Virus record (IMG/VR): IMGVR_UViG_3300028840_003821
Span: 1-24,595 of that record
Reading direction: 5' to 3' (one strand)
Length of the DNA stretch: 24,595 nt
From: a virus
A program made the position numbers and the translations under genes. The notes under the pieces are model-generated. The model ran no database searches. It was not told the DNA's origin and saw nothing but the letters and a program-made list of their open reading frames with translations. Shown here in pieces: positions 13,858 through 22,127 of this stretch; the first letter of the stretch is position 1, and every line of letters begins with the position of its first letter.

Positions 13858-16329
13858 ATGCCGGTAGTCGGATATTACAATTTTATTGAGATTATAGACG
13901 GCATTCCAGTTTTCGAGGGTGGTGGAGGTGGTGTAACCCTTCCTGAAGTGAAGTCCGAGATAGGTAAATCTATCTCAGACAGGTTAATTCAGGTGTCCCC
14001 TGATTTTTCAACAAGTGATACTTATGGAGAGTATCCTACTATGGGTCAGGGATTATCAAGGGCTAATTCGCTTGCTACCAGTTATGGAGAGCCGTGGGAA
14101 GTGGTTGCCCGTGCTGGAGAATACGCGGAAGAAAATTTATTAATTGGGGATAAGGTGACTTTAAGGGGGGAGAAGTCATCGATATTAAAGGGGGTAGCTA
14201 GTCCTACGGCTGGGAATCCAATTGTTGAGATGAATGGTGATTCGCGGTTGTTGAATATGTATTTTAGGCCGCAAGGTGACAACCCAACTGGATCAATCAT
14301 TAAGGTGAATAACACCAGTATTGGGGATTACCCCATAATCAGTGGAGTTACCGTTATTGCCCTTGTGGAATCAGTTGATTGGCATTCAGTTCTTGAGGTG
14401 AGTGAACTTGGTGTTGGGGTTGTTTTAGTGTGCTTAAATTCGTCTCTTGTGTTTTATAATCCGTCAAATATAGATTATATAATCAAGGTGATAGGAAATT
14501 CCGTTGGATTCTATTTGAACAATGCTCTAATAGGGTACGATGCTGATGCGTTGTACTACCATTCTAATGGGTCTCTTGGATCATTTCAGACATTATATAC
14601 TATTAACGGAGGTCTTTTATTGGATCCCGTAGGTAATTTGCCGGTTCAAACTGGGTCTTATATTGGGGGAGAGGTATCTAATTGTTCCGGTGCATATGAA
14701 GAATTCAGTATTGGTGCTGGGATAGATTCAATTGGATTGACGCCATCTGGTAGTATGGAGCAAGAGCAGTACCCACAATCAGGTGCCTCAAAAGGGACTG
14801 TAAGGGATGCTTTAATAAATATAAAATCTAATGCCATATTTACCCAGAATCAGGCTGATAATAATTCGGCAAATATAGCTATTATGGCGGCTAATATGGA
14901 TTTTAAACTGGCTGAAGCTGGGGGTGAATTCCAGGGAATGTTAGTTGAGGATTTCTCTGATTCTACCGATATTGATGCTACTCCATCAAATTTATACACC
15001 ATTGAGGGTGGATTTGCAAAATCTGAGGTGGAGGTTACCGAGGATGATTTTGAGAGCTATGCTGATACTACGGCATTGAGAGCGGTTTGGGTTCCGAGTG
15101 ATGCAATTCAATCACCTAATACTCTGGAGGTTGGTGGAGCTTATGAGGGTAGTAAATGGATGGAGTGCGTTTATAACGGAGTTCCAAGTAATAATGATTC
15201 TTGGTTAAGAACTTATGCCTCAAATCAAGATTGGTCTACCTTTAAAAAATTTAGCTTGGCACTTAAAGTTTTGTCAACAAATCCATTTGTTCCGTTGACT
15301 TTTATATTGTATGATGCCGATGGGAGACAGGCTTATATACCTCAAGATGATTATGGTGTTGGGGATTGGAGACTATTAGAATTTGATTTCAGTCAATTTG
15401 CCATTGATCCTGGTTTTAAATTTTTTGCAGTTAAGCAAGTACGGATTAGGTTAGGAATAACTGCCGGTATTACTGGATCTTTTGGGGTTGATCTTATTAC
15501 GAGAGAATATACCGGGAAAAATTCTGGAAGAACGGTAGATGCAATGGATTCTACTACGGGATGGGCTGGTACTGGGATTTCGATAGGAGTAGGGACTTCT
15601 AATCCGCGAGAGGGGTCAGGGTATATTACATTTACCGTTCCGGTTGGTGCATTTAGTTTGACTAGAACTTGGCCTGGAAGCGGGACTTATGCGAATATTT
15701 TAAGCACTGATAGTGCGTTTGTTATTTGGGGTAGAGCTAGGAATGTGGTTTCTCCTGGATTTATAAATACCGGAGAATTGGAATTGACTGATGAGAATAG
15801 CCAAGTAATAGCGGCAAAATGCACTAAAGAAATTGTGGGTGAAAAGGTATGGGAATCTACTGATGTCGAATGGGATAAATTAATATTCTATATGACTGAT
15901 ATGGGGAGAAGGGCAGGGTCTAGTCCGTTTGATTTTTCAAAGATAGTAAAAGCCAAGTTTACTTTTGTAGGATCTGGTGGTACATGGGATTGGGATTTAG
16001 ATTTCTTTGAGGCTGGTGATTTAAGTAGAATTCAATCTAAGACATTAGAAATTGGTGAAGATTTCAATCAAGTCAAGATTTTTTGTCCTAATTCCGCTGA
16101 AACTAGGTTTATGATAGATTTAGTGGCAACGGTAGTAGAGACAGATCCTTTTGATTGGAATCATGAGGCTGGTTTTGCAGGCAGTACTCAGTTCGGGTTA
16201 AGGTCTGATGACTTTGGTGATTGGTTGGATTTAGAATGGGTTGGTTCTACTAAAGGTGTGAGATATAGAATTCTTAGTGAGGATAAAAATTTATATGACG
16301 GGGTATCTATACTTTGGAGAAATATTTAA
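13858..16329 (+). CDS. Large fibre/adhesin-like virion protein
   Basis: 823 residues. The first 18 residues repeat the docking peptide of the previous gene, followed by a glycine run. Residues about 45-125 resemble the opening of a pectate-lyase-type beta-helix (YPTMGQGLSRANSLATSYGE then VVARAGEYAEENLLIGDKVTLRG), and repetitive short strands follow to about 290. A helical, perhaps trimerising stretch lies near 315-360. From about 395 two carbohydrate-binding-like jelly-roll segments appear: DDFESYADTTALRAVW to about 560, and one starting near TVDAMDSTTGWAG. The C-terminus (NLYDGVSILWRNI) is beta. An AAGGGAGTG ribosome site precedes the ATG. Likely binds a surface glycan, but lytic residues were not identified. 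Confidence 0.7.
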   Translation: MPVVGYYNFIEIIDGIPVFEGGGGGVTLPEVKSEIGKSISDRLIQVSPDFSTSDTYGEYPTMGQGLSRANSLATSYGEPWEVVARAGEYAEENLLIGDKVTLRGEKSSILKGVASPTAGNPIVEMNGDSRLLNMYFRPQGDNPTGSIIKVNNTSIGDYPIISGVTVIALVESVDWHSVLEVSELGVGVVLVCLNSSLVFYNPSNIDYIIKVIGNSVGFYLNNALIGYDADALYYHSNGSLGSFQTLYTINGGLLLDPVGNLPVQTGSYIGGEVSNCSGAYEEFSIGAGIDSIGLTPSGSMEQEQYPQSGASKGTVRDALINIKSNAIFTQNQADNNSANIAIMAANMDFKLAEAGGEFQGMLVEDFSDSTDIDATPSNLYTIEGGFAKSEVEVTEDDFESYADTTALRAVWVPSDAIQSPNTLEVGGAYEGSKWMECVYNGVPSNNDSWLRTYASNQDWSTFKKFSLALKVLSTNPFVPLTFILYDADGRQAYIPQDDYGVGDWRLLEFDFSQFAIDPGFKFFAVKQVRIRLGITAGITGSFGVDLITREYTGKNSGRTVDAMDSTTGWAGTGISIGVGTSNPREGSGYITFTVPVGAFSLTRTWPGSGTYANILSTDSAFVIWGRARNVVSPGFINTGELELTDENSQVIAAKCTKEIVGEKVWESTDVEWDKLIFYMTDMGRRAGSSPFDFSKIVKAKFTFVGSGGTWDWDLDFFEAGDLSRIQSKTLEIGEDFNQVKIFCPNSAETRFMIDLVATVVETDPFDWNHEAGFAGSTQFGLRSDDFGDWLDLEWVGSTKGVRYRILSEDKNLYDGVSILWRNI
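13867..13911 (+). repeat. 45-bp repeat encoding the shared docking peptide, copy B
   Basis: Same 15 residues as 13424-13468 with six synonymous substitutions and no amino-acid change. Confidence 0.85.
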
Positions 16330-17048
16330 ATGATAAGGATTTAGTTTCAAATGTCATTGGAGAATTGGAGATAAGCGTGGGAGTTGAAAGTAAAAAAAGA
16401 GATGTTACGGTTGGAGCACAATTTCCTATTGTGGCTAATAGTGGGTTAAATGTAACTATTTTGGGTGGTAATGTAAACAAAAGTAATTGTTCTTGTGCGG
16501 TTGACTCAAAGAGTTTAGCATTGACCGCTAATTCATCCAATTATGTATATATTGATTGGGCTACTAATATTATATCTTTTAACACAACGGGTTTTCCAAG
16601 TTGTTGTATTGCGTTGTGGGAGATTGTTACTGATGCTTCATCCGTAACTGCAAAGATTGATAATAGATCAGTTTTGAGAGCATCAATGCACAGTAAAATT
16701 ATGACTAAAAGTTCTTGGTTATTGAATCAGGCTTTTACTTCTGATTCTGGGTGGATAACTCTTGATTTAAGTGGTGATGCTCCATGTGGGGCCACTGGAG
16801 TAAAACTGGAGGTTAGAGTGCAAGAATCCGGTACTCCAGGTAATTCTGTTAAGTTTTCTTGTAGGAAAGATAGCTCTGAATCCGGTGCTTCTGAGTCTCA
16901 GTGTATTTGGCCTCAGATTTCCGGGGCCACACATTCAAGGTTGATGGGAATCGGATTGGATGATAATCAGTGTATAGAGTATCGGGCAGAGCCGGATACT
17001 TCATTGTCAGTGTCGGTTGGTTTGTCTGGATGGGAATTTGGGGGGTGA
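16314..17048 (+). CDS. Fibre-tip-like protein, two beta modules
   Basis: Up to 244 residues. A first module (about 30-130) has a receptor-binding-protein pattern: strands, then NYVYIDWATNIISF, CCIALWEIVTD and a final KIDNRSVLRA, as in many phage fibre-tip proteins. The second module (about 134-240) matches the protein at 13418 (see that entry). The start is uncertain: a TTG at 16314 overlaps the end of the large fibre gene by 16 bases and has GGGGT about ten bases upstream, while a GTG at 16377 has GGAG at normal spacing and would lose 21 residues. It lies in the -1 frame relative to the fibre gene. It is rich in cysteine for a fibre (five in the first module). Confidence 0.65.
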   Translation: MEKYLNDKDLVSNVIGELEISVGVESKKRDVTVGAQFPIVANSGLNVTILGGNVNKSNCSCAVDSKSLALTANSSNYVYIDWATNIISFNTTGFPSCCIALWEIVTDASSVTAKIDNRSVLRASMHSKIMTKSSWLLNQAFTSDSGWITLDLSGDAPCGATGVKLEVRVQESGTPGNSVKFSCRKDSSESGASESQCIWPQISGATHSRLMGIGLDDNQCIEYRAEPDTSLSVSVGLSGWEFGG

Positions 17049-17052
17049 AAAG

Positions 17053-17421
17053 TTGAAAAGAATTTATATTTCTATGGTAGTAGTTTTATGTTGTGGTTGC
17101 ACTGATCCGGTTGGCACTGCTAGGGCTATTGAGGAGCCTTTTTGGGCTAATATTAGGGTAATATTAGAGTACGGTGGATTTCCGGCGGTAATACTCTTAT
17201 TTGGATATTTGTATTTACGTAGTCTCATGAAGGAGTATGGAAAACAATTAGCTTCTATGCAAGTTCAAGTTGCAAAACAGCAAGAGGCAATGAATACCAT
17301 CATGATCAACAACACGGAAGCCCTAGCACGATTAGGTACTGCTATGATGATGGGGTGCCCGTTAATTCGTAACCAACTTACTCTTGAGGCAGGTGAAAAT
17401 GAAACGGAAAAAAGTGGGTAA
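17053..17421 (+). CDS. Small membrane protein with lipobox-like signal and one transmembrane segment (holin/spanin-like?)
   Basis: 122 residues from a TTG at 17053 behind GGGGGTGA. The N-terminus (KRIYISMVVVLCCGC) looks like a lipoprotein signal with C16 as a possible modified cysteine, although the lipobox position -3 is C rather than L. Residues 41-55 (GGFPAVILLFGYLYL) form a transmembrane helix, and 56-90 a charged amphipathic, coiled-coil-like stretch. The layout after the signal (amphipathic helix, one TM, charged tail) recalls small phage holin-like proteins of the BhlA type. Finding it amid structural genes is unusual. Lysis, membrane-anchoring and superinfection roles are all possible; the function is a guess. 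Confidence 0.55.
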   Translation: MKRIYISMVVVLCCGCTDPVGTARAIEEPFWANIRVILEYGGFPAVILLFGYLYLRSLMKEYGKQLASMQVQVAKQQEAMNTIMINNTEALARLGTAMMMGCPLIRNQLTLEAGENETEKSG

Positions 17422-17626
17422 TGATAGAACCCCTGAATTGGAAAATTCTCTTGATGATCATTATAAGGCCATGCGTATTTTCAGGAAACTTCCAGAAGGA
17501 GAGTTTACGGTGAAAAGCATGGATGAAATTCAATCGATTATAGACGAGAAAAAAGAGGTTGTTCAAGGCCAAAATGGGGGAAAGTTTGGGAAGTTAATTA
17601 AGATCATTTTCAAAGGGAGAAAGTGA
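17399..17626 (+). CDS. Small basic hypothetical protein
   Basis: 75 residues from the ATG at 17399, behind GAGGCAGGTGA; it overlaps the end of the membrane-protein gene by 23 bases in another frame. The sequence starts MKRKKVGNDRTPELENSLDD and has a helical middle and a basic hydrophobic end (KFGKLIKIIFKGRK) that could contact membrane or nucleic acid. Its stop overlaps the next ATG by one base. No family recognised. Earlier in-frame TTG (17384) and GTG (17393) starts cannot be excluded. Confidence 0.55.
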   Translation: MKRKKVGNDRTPELENSLDDHYKAMRIFRKLPEGEFTVKSMDEIQSIIDEKKEVVQGQNGGKFGKLIKIIFKGRK

Positions 17627-18105
17627 TGCCAGGGATTGTTTCCATAAAAAAATTTGGTCCATGGGCCGCGTTTTTGGCGGTACCCAGAAAAGCCAGGAAA
17701 GTGCTTCATCAGGCCGTGGAGAGTACAGTCAATAAGCAAGCTCAGTCTTTGGGTGATCAAATAAAGAGGACTATCCAATCTGGGGGGGCTGGTGGTCCTG
17801 CATTAAGTCCTATTACCAGGGCTAAAAAGGGGCATGGTACAAAATTAGTTGATTCTAATGAGTTGGCTTCTAGTATAGAGGTAACCCCGGCTCAGACAAA
17901 TGGCCAGGATGGTTTTGTGGGCATTCCCAAGGGCCGTGGACATAGGGGAGGGCTATCTTTGGAGCAATTGGCGGCTATCCATGAGTTTGGTACCGCAAGA
18001 ATACCGGCCCGGCCATTTATAGGGCCTACGTTGAAAAAATTTGTGCCGAAGTTACAAAAATCAGTGATAAAGGTATGGGATAAGTCAGTAAAAGGATTGA
18101 TGTGA
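17626..18105 (+). CDS. HK97 gp10-like neck/tail-completion protein
   Basis: 159 residues. The diagnostic stretch near the C-terminus, LAAIHEFGTARIPARPFIGP, matches the EFG...ARPF signature of the gp10-like putative tail-component family, which sits at the head-tail joint. The N-terminal half is basic and helical (PRKARKVLHQAVESTVNKQA), with a glycine-rich loop after it. The ATG at 17626 overlaps the previous TGA, with AAAGGGAG upstream. It begins the tail part of the gene order and is followed by a coupled gene. Family confidence is good; the precise place in the particle is inferred. Confidence 0.8.
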   Translation: MPGIVSIKKFGPWAAFLAVPRKARKVLHQAVESTVNKQAQSLGDQIKRTIQSGGAGGPALSPITRAKKGHGTKLVDSNELASSIEVTPAQTNGQDGFVGIPKGRGHRGGLSLEQLAAIHEFGTARIPARPFIGPTLKKFVPKLQKSVIKVWDKSVKGLM

Positions 18106-19313
18106 TGGCAACATTGACAATGAATCCAGAGGATGTGGGAGTTACCGTTGATTCTGATATTGCGGTAGCAGATGGATTTATTCGTCTTATGGCTTATGAT
18201 CAAAATGGTGATGCGGATGATGTGGTTTTGAATCCAGCGGCTCGGTACGCTAATAGTGGGGAGTTTGAGTTCAGGAATCTTGAGGTGAGTGCTTTGAGGA
18301 AAGTGTGGGGGTCTGATGGTTCATGGTCTACTCCTGGGGATTCTCAGATTAAGTTCTATGTTTCCAGTGATGGGGGATCTACTTATAGTAGTGCTATTAC
18401 ATACAATCCAAAAGAGCTTTGGAGATGGTTTGAGGATCAGGGGGACATTGCTCCGGCACAGATTAGATTGAAGGCTGAGTTGATTGCTTCCTCTGATAAT
18501 AGGCATACTCCGTTTTTGGGAATGATTCTTTTTCATGTTGAGGCTGATTATGATTTGATTGAGGATGTGGCCAGGACGTTGAGAAAACGTATTTATGACT
18601 ATGCGGTGCCTAAGATTAGCTGGAATTTTGAGCATCTTGGAGGTAATAGTTTTACTCTCAATAGTTCGTTCAATTCTGCTACTTTGGTTGTCCAGAGGGC
18701 TGAGATTAGGGATGGTAATTTGGTTTCATCGTATAATCCTACTACTGGATTGGTGACATTAACTACTTCCATTCCTGAAGGGGATAGGTTGGAAGTTCAA
18801 GGAGAAATGATTAATGTGGCTACGTTTATTCAGCATGTTAATAATGATTTCGTTCAATCCCGTGCCCCTTATTATTTGGTAAGGGTGATAGAGGCGGCTG
18901 AATATGAAATGCGGAATACGGGGAATGAGACTGAAAAAAAGATGAATTTTACTTCAGAGGATTACTTGGGCCGGATAATGGAAATTCCGATTACTAGGGA
19001 TGTTTCTATTGCCGTTGATGCGGTTTCTGTTAGGGAGGTTGAGGCGTATAATATGGCCAGGGCGGTCAGGGATCTATTTACTAGAGATGATTTATCCGGT
19101 ATTTGGCAATCCAGAGGTCTTGGTTATTTTTTGGATATAGTGGGTGTTGAGCCTATCTTTAATGCTACGGTGACAGATGAAGAGTTCCATGATTTCCAAG
19201 TTCGTGCTATAATTAGTGGTAAGGAATATTCAGATTCTTTCAAAGAATCTACTTTAGCCACGGAGTTTGAAATTATTGTAAACAATAGAGAAAAGGTGGA
19301 GGTGACCGGATGA
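18105..19313 (+). CDS. Neck/tail protein with a tail-terminator-like C-terminal part
   Basis: 402 residues. The first 150 are beta-rich (GEFEFRNLEVSALRKVW, SDGGSTYSSAITYNPKELWR). The C-terminal part (about 310-400) starts with a helix (VEAYNMARAVRDLFTRDDLS) and ends with strands (FHDFQVRAIISG, LATEFEIIVNN), a layout like tail-terminator proteins that cap the tube and sheath. The order gp10-like, this gene, small gene, sheath supports a completion role. It overlaps its neighbours at both ends (ATG over the previous TGA, and a 4-base overlap downstream). No specific family identified; the long N-terminal domain would be unusual for a plain terminator. Confidence 0.55.
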   Translation: MATLTMNPEDVGVTVDSDIAVADGFIRLMAYDQNGDADDVVLNPAARYANSGEFEFRNLEVSALRKVWGSDGSWSTPGDSQIKFYVSSDGGSTYSSAITYNPKELWRWFEDQGDIAPAQIRLKAELIASSDNRHTPFLGMILFHVEADYDLIEDVARTLRKRIYDYAVPKISWNFEHLGGNSFTLNSSFNSATLVVQRAEIRDGNLVSSYNPTTGLVTLTTSIPEGDRLEVQGEMINVATFIQHVNNDFVQSRAPYYLVRVIEAAEYEMRNTGNETEKKMNFTSEDYLGRIMEIPITRDVSIAVDAVSVREVEAYNMARAVRDLFTRDDLSGIWQSRGLGYFLDIVGVEPIFNATVTDEEFHDFQVRAIISGKEYSDSFKESTLATEFEIIVNNREKVEVTG

Positions 19314-19594
19314 ACAAGGTAAAGAATGTAGGACGGGGTATTCTATCTTTGAATCTTCCGACTGGGGGATTACATATAGCTCCCAAGGGCATTGTGGAGT
19401 TGGATGATAAAGAGATGAATGCTAATGAGGTCAAGAAACATTTGGCTAAAAAGAGGTTAAAGATTGTGGATGTGAAGAGTGCTCCGAGACCTTCTCCAAA
19501 ATCTTCACCTAAACCAATTGTTTCAAGCATAAAGTCTGATTCTTTGGATGATGAGGAAAAAGATGACAAATCCAAAGAATCTAAAAAGAAATAA
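19310..19594 (+). CDS. Small sheath-adjacent protein
   Basis: 94 residues. The N-terminal 55 (VKNVGRGILSLNLPTGGLHI then APKGIVELDDKEM) form a small beta domain, and the rest is a charged S/P/K/D-rich tail ending in lysines. Small proteins at this place directly upstream of the sheath are common in contractile-tailed phages (compare Mu gp38). The N-terminal pattern is also reminiscent of the start of the zinc-finger protein at 11180. The ATG overlaps the previous stop by four bases and has GGTGGAGGTGA upstream. The function is not known. Confidence 0.65.
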   Translation: MNKVKNVGRGILSLNLPTGGLHIAPKGIVELDDKEMNANEVKKHLAKKRLKIVDVKSAPRPSPKSSPKPIVSSIKSDSLDDEEKDDKSKESKKK

Positions 19595-19606
19595 AGGAGG
19601 TTGGAG

Positions 19607-21586
19607 ATGGTTCAGTACAATAGTCTAGCTCCTGGAGTGCATGTTCGGGAAGTCGATGTCATTAGGACAGTGACGGGAGTTCCCGTTAATGTAAGTGGAA
19701 CATTTGGAACCTCTCAGAGAGGGCCAGATGATAAAATGCAGTTTGTTTTCAGTTTCGATGATTACGAACTTAAATATGGAGGATTTTATGGCGGTTCATA
19801 TCTTCCGTATTTGGTAAGAGGATTTTTTGAGCAGGGCGGTACTGCTTTAAAGATTGGAAGGGTAACTGGTTCTGGGGCCGCTAAATCTAGTGGTACAGTC
19901 AATGCTCAAGGTGGTGCGGCGGCTACTATTGATCTCGATGGTAAGTATTACGGTGAGTACGGAGATAATCTGAGGGTGACTTTCGAGAGGGTAAAAACTA
20001 CTATTGCGGTTGCTACTACTGCCGTAGATACTGAGATTGAGGTTGCATCCGTAGCTTCTTTTGAGGTTGGAGATGCAATAATCATCGATGACGGTACAAA
20101 TACCTACGAGGGATTGGTAGTCGAGATAGATGCCGCTAATTCTCTTTTGAAATTGTCTTTGGCCGTGGGAGCCATCTTTGCAATTGGAGTAGAAGTCAAA
20201 ACTTCTACGTCTCATAGGGCCAAGACTTTTATAGTTGAGGGTTTCGATGCCGGTGAATCCTCGGTAGATTTTAAAGTCGTGTCCTCGGCTGGTCTCCAGG
20301 TTGGAGATCTGATTTTTGCGGCTACCGGAGACATTTCTGGGAACTATATGTTTACGGAAATGAGGATTACGGCCATCAATGGATCTTATATTACGGCTGA
20401 TGTGGTGAACGAGGATAATAGTACTACTACGGCCATGCCGGTGGATGCTCCAGTGGTAGTTCAGGGGTTTAACATGACCGTGGAATATCAAGGATCCTCC
20501 GTTCTTTACGAGCACATTTCTTTAGAGGATGAGAATGAGATCAATTTTGTTGATGTGAGATTCTCTGGGGATCAGAATGAGTCAGATCTTATTGAGGTTA
20601 CCGATGCTAATAATGTAGAGTCGGTAACTTGGCGAATATTGGCTTATCCGGGACCGGTTGTTGGGAGTTTGACTGGTGGTGCAGATGGCTCGGCTCCAGC
20701 CGATACAGATTATTTGGGTACTACTTCTGGAAAGACCTATAAACACGGTATCCTCCTTCTCGATGATAATCAGGACGTGAATACTTTTGCTATTCCTGGG
20801 ATCAGCACTAAAGCGGTAATTTCGGGATGTGATGTTTATGCTGAGAATCATAAGATGGATTATGTTGGAGATTGTCCGTTGGCGGCTGATACCAGAGATG
20901 AGCTTCTCGAATTCAGAAATCTTACGCTCGGTATTGACACTTCATACACTGCTATTTATGCCCCTTGGCATAGGGAAGAAAATCCGTTGGTACCGGGGCA
21001 GAAAGTTGAGCTTCCTCCTTCAGTTCGAGAGCTAGGGGTATATTCCAGCGTTACGGCCAGGAAGGGAGTGCATAAGGCTCCTGCCAATGAGATTTTCAGG
21101 AATGTTATAGAGCTTGTGGCTAATTTCGAGGAAGCGGATTATGCGGTACTCAATGAGTCCGGTGTGAATATGATCAGGACGTTTCCTGGACGTGGTATAA
21201 GGGTGTTTGGATCAAGAACGCTGTGGTCTGGCCGGGACGGTAAGCAATTTGTTTCAGTAAGACGATTGGCAAACTATGTGGAGAGGTCAATTGCTAACTT
21301 AGCATTTGAGTTTTCTTTTGGAGTGATTAGTGAGGATCTTTGGAGCCAGCTACAAGGTGAGATCAATGCGTTTCTGAGGAGTCTTTGGAAGGCCGGGATG
21401 CTCTATCCTCGGAGTGACTTTAATAGAGCGGCTACCGTAATAATTAATTCTACCTTGAATCCAGAGGATGTCATTTTAGCTGGAAGGGTAAGGGGTAAAG
21501 TTGCCTTTAATCCTCCCCCTCCGGCTGAGAAGATTGAACTGGATGTTGCACTTTGGCAGGGTGGATCAACAATTACGGAATTATAA
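19607..21586 (+). CDS. Contractile tail sheath protein
   Basis: 659 residues, similar in length to other large sheaths. The N-terminus SLAPGVHVREVDVIRTVTGV and the phrase GTFGTSQRGP are typical; KYGGFYGGSYLPYLVRGFFEQGG follows. The C-terminal part shows the family core: GVNMIRTFPGRGIRVFGSRTL, VSVRRLANYVERSIANLAFE, LWSQLQGEINAFLRSLWKAG. Residues about 131-270 are an insertion of two beta modules with the pattern SFEVGDAIIIDDGTNTYEG and GLQVGDLIFAATG, probably on the outside of the sheath. The ATG at 19607 has AAGGAGGT five bases upstream. It shows the phage has a contractile tail. Followed 13 bases later by the tube. Confidence 0.95.
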   Translation: MVQYNSLAPGVHVREVDVIRTVTGVPVNVSGTFGTSQRGPDDKMQFVFSFDDYELKYGGFYGGSYLPYLVRGFFEQGGTALKIGRVTGSGAAKSSGTVNAQGGAAATIDLDGKYYGEYGDNLRVTFERVKTTIAVATTAVDTEIEVASVASFEVGDAIIIDDGTNTYEGLVVEIDAANSLLKLSLAVGAIFAIGVEVKTSTSHRAKTFIVEGFDAGESSVDFKVVSSAGLQVGDLIFAATGDISGNYMFTEMRITAINGSYITADVVNEDNSTTTAMPVDAPVVVQGFNMTVEYQGSSVLYEHISLEDENEINFVDVRFSGDQNESDLIEVTDANNVESVTWRILAYPGPVVGSLTGGADGSAPADTDYLGTTSGKTYKHGILLLDDNQDVNTFAIPGISTKAVISGCDVYAENHKMDYVGDCPLAADTRDELLEFRNLTLGIDTSYTAIYAPWHREENPLVPGQKVELPPSVRELGVYSSVTARKGVHKAPANEIFRNVIELVANFEEADYAVLNESGVNMIRTFPGRGIRVFGSRTLWSGRDGKQFVSVRRLANYVERSIANLAFEFSFGVISEDLWSQLQGEINAFLRSLWKAGMLYPRSDFNRAATVIINSTLNPEDVILAGRVRGKVAFNPPPPAEKIELDVALWQGGSTITEL

Positions 21587-21599
21587 AGGAGGTAATTAA

Positions 21600-22112
21600 A
21601 TGGCTGAATTTCTTTATGGGAAAAGGGTGGATCCGTACCGTGGTTTTCGTTTCCGGGTGCTTGACGTATCTGGAAATGATCTCGGTGGTTTCACTACGGT
21701 TTCCGGGTTGAGGGATGAGACTGAGGTTGTAGAATATCGAGAGGGGATTGACGGTATTACGGCCAGGAAATTACCTGGGTTTACATCCTCAGACAACATT
21801 GTTCTGGAAAAAGGGTTAGCTGTAGGTACTGAGATTCAGGATTGGAGGGATGAAGTCTGGGATGCTCAGGCTGATAGTACCCAATTGCCGGATGCTGAGT
21901 TTAGGAGAGACCTTATTATCCAGCTTCTAGATCAGCGGGGTGTTGTGGTCAAGGAATGGAAAATCCTTGAGGCATGGCCTTCGGTTTATGAGATTGATAC
22001 AATGGATGCCAATTCGTCTGATGTCCTTTTGGAGAGGGTTGAGTTGGCGAATGAGGGCCACTATTTGATGAGTAGTGGTGGGGGATTGACCGGAGCTACT
22101 CCGGGAGGTTAA
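21600..22112 (+). CDS. Tail tube protein
   Basis: 170 residues. The opening PYRGFRFRVLDVSGNDLGGF, then TVSGLRDETEVVEYREG and LPGFTSSDNIVLEKG, is the signature of the gp19/gpFII-type tube family of contractile tails; DWRDEVWDAQ and the C-terminal VLLERVELANEG complete the pattern. It polymerises into the inner tube through which DNA passes. AAAGGAGG lies just before the ATG. The C-terminus is glycine-rich (SSGGGLTGATPGG). The stop codon shares its last base with palindrome copy 3. Confidence 0.95.
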   Translation: MAEFLYGKRVDPYRGFRFRVLDVSGNDLGGFTTVSGLRDETEVVEYREGIDGITARKLPGFTSSDNIVLEKGLAVGTEIQDWRDEVWDAQADSTQLPDAEFRRDLIIQLLDQRGVVVKEWKILEAWPSVYEIDTMDANSSDVLLERVELANEGHYLMSSGGGLTGATPGG

Positions 22113-22127
22113 TGCACTTGAGTGCAT
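22112..22127. repeat. 16-bp perfect palindrome, copy 3 (ATGCACTTGAGTGCAT)
   Basis: Begins at the last base of the tube stop codon. It lies in the 78-base gap between tube and chaperone genes; the rest of that gap (22128-22190) shows no other feature apart from the chaperone ribosome site. Like copy 1, it marks a gene boundary. Confidence 0.9.

Noticed and set aside
16296-16330. Programmed frameshift joining the large fibre gene to the next gene
   Set aside because: The next gene is in the -1 frame, but no slippery heptamer is present in the short window where both frames are open, so independent start is simpler.
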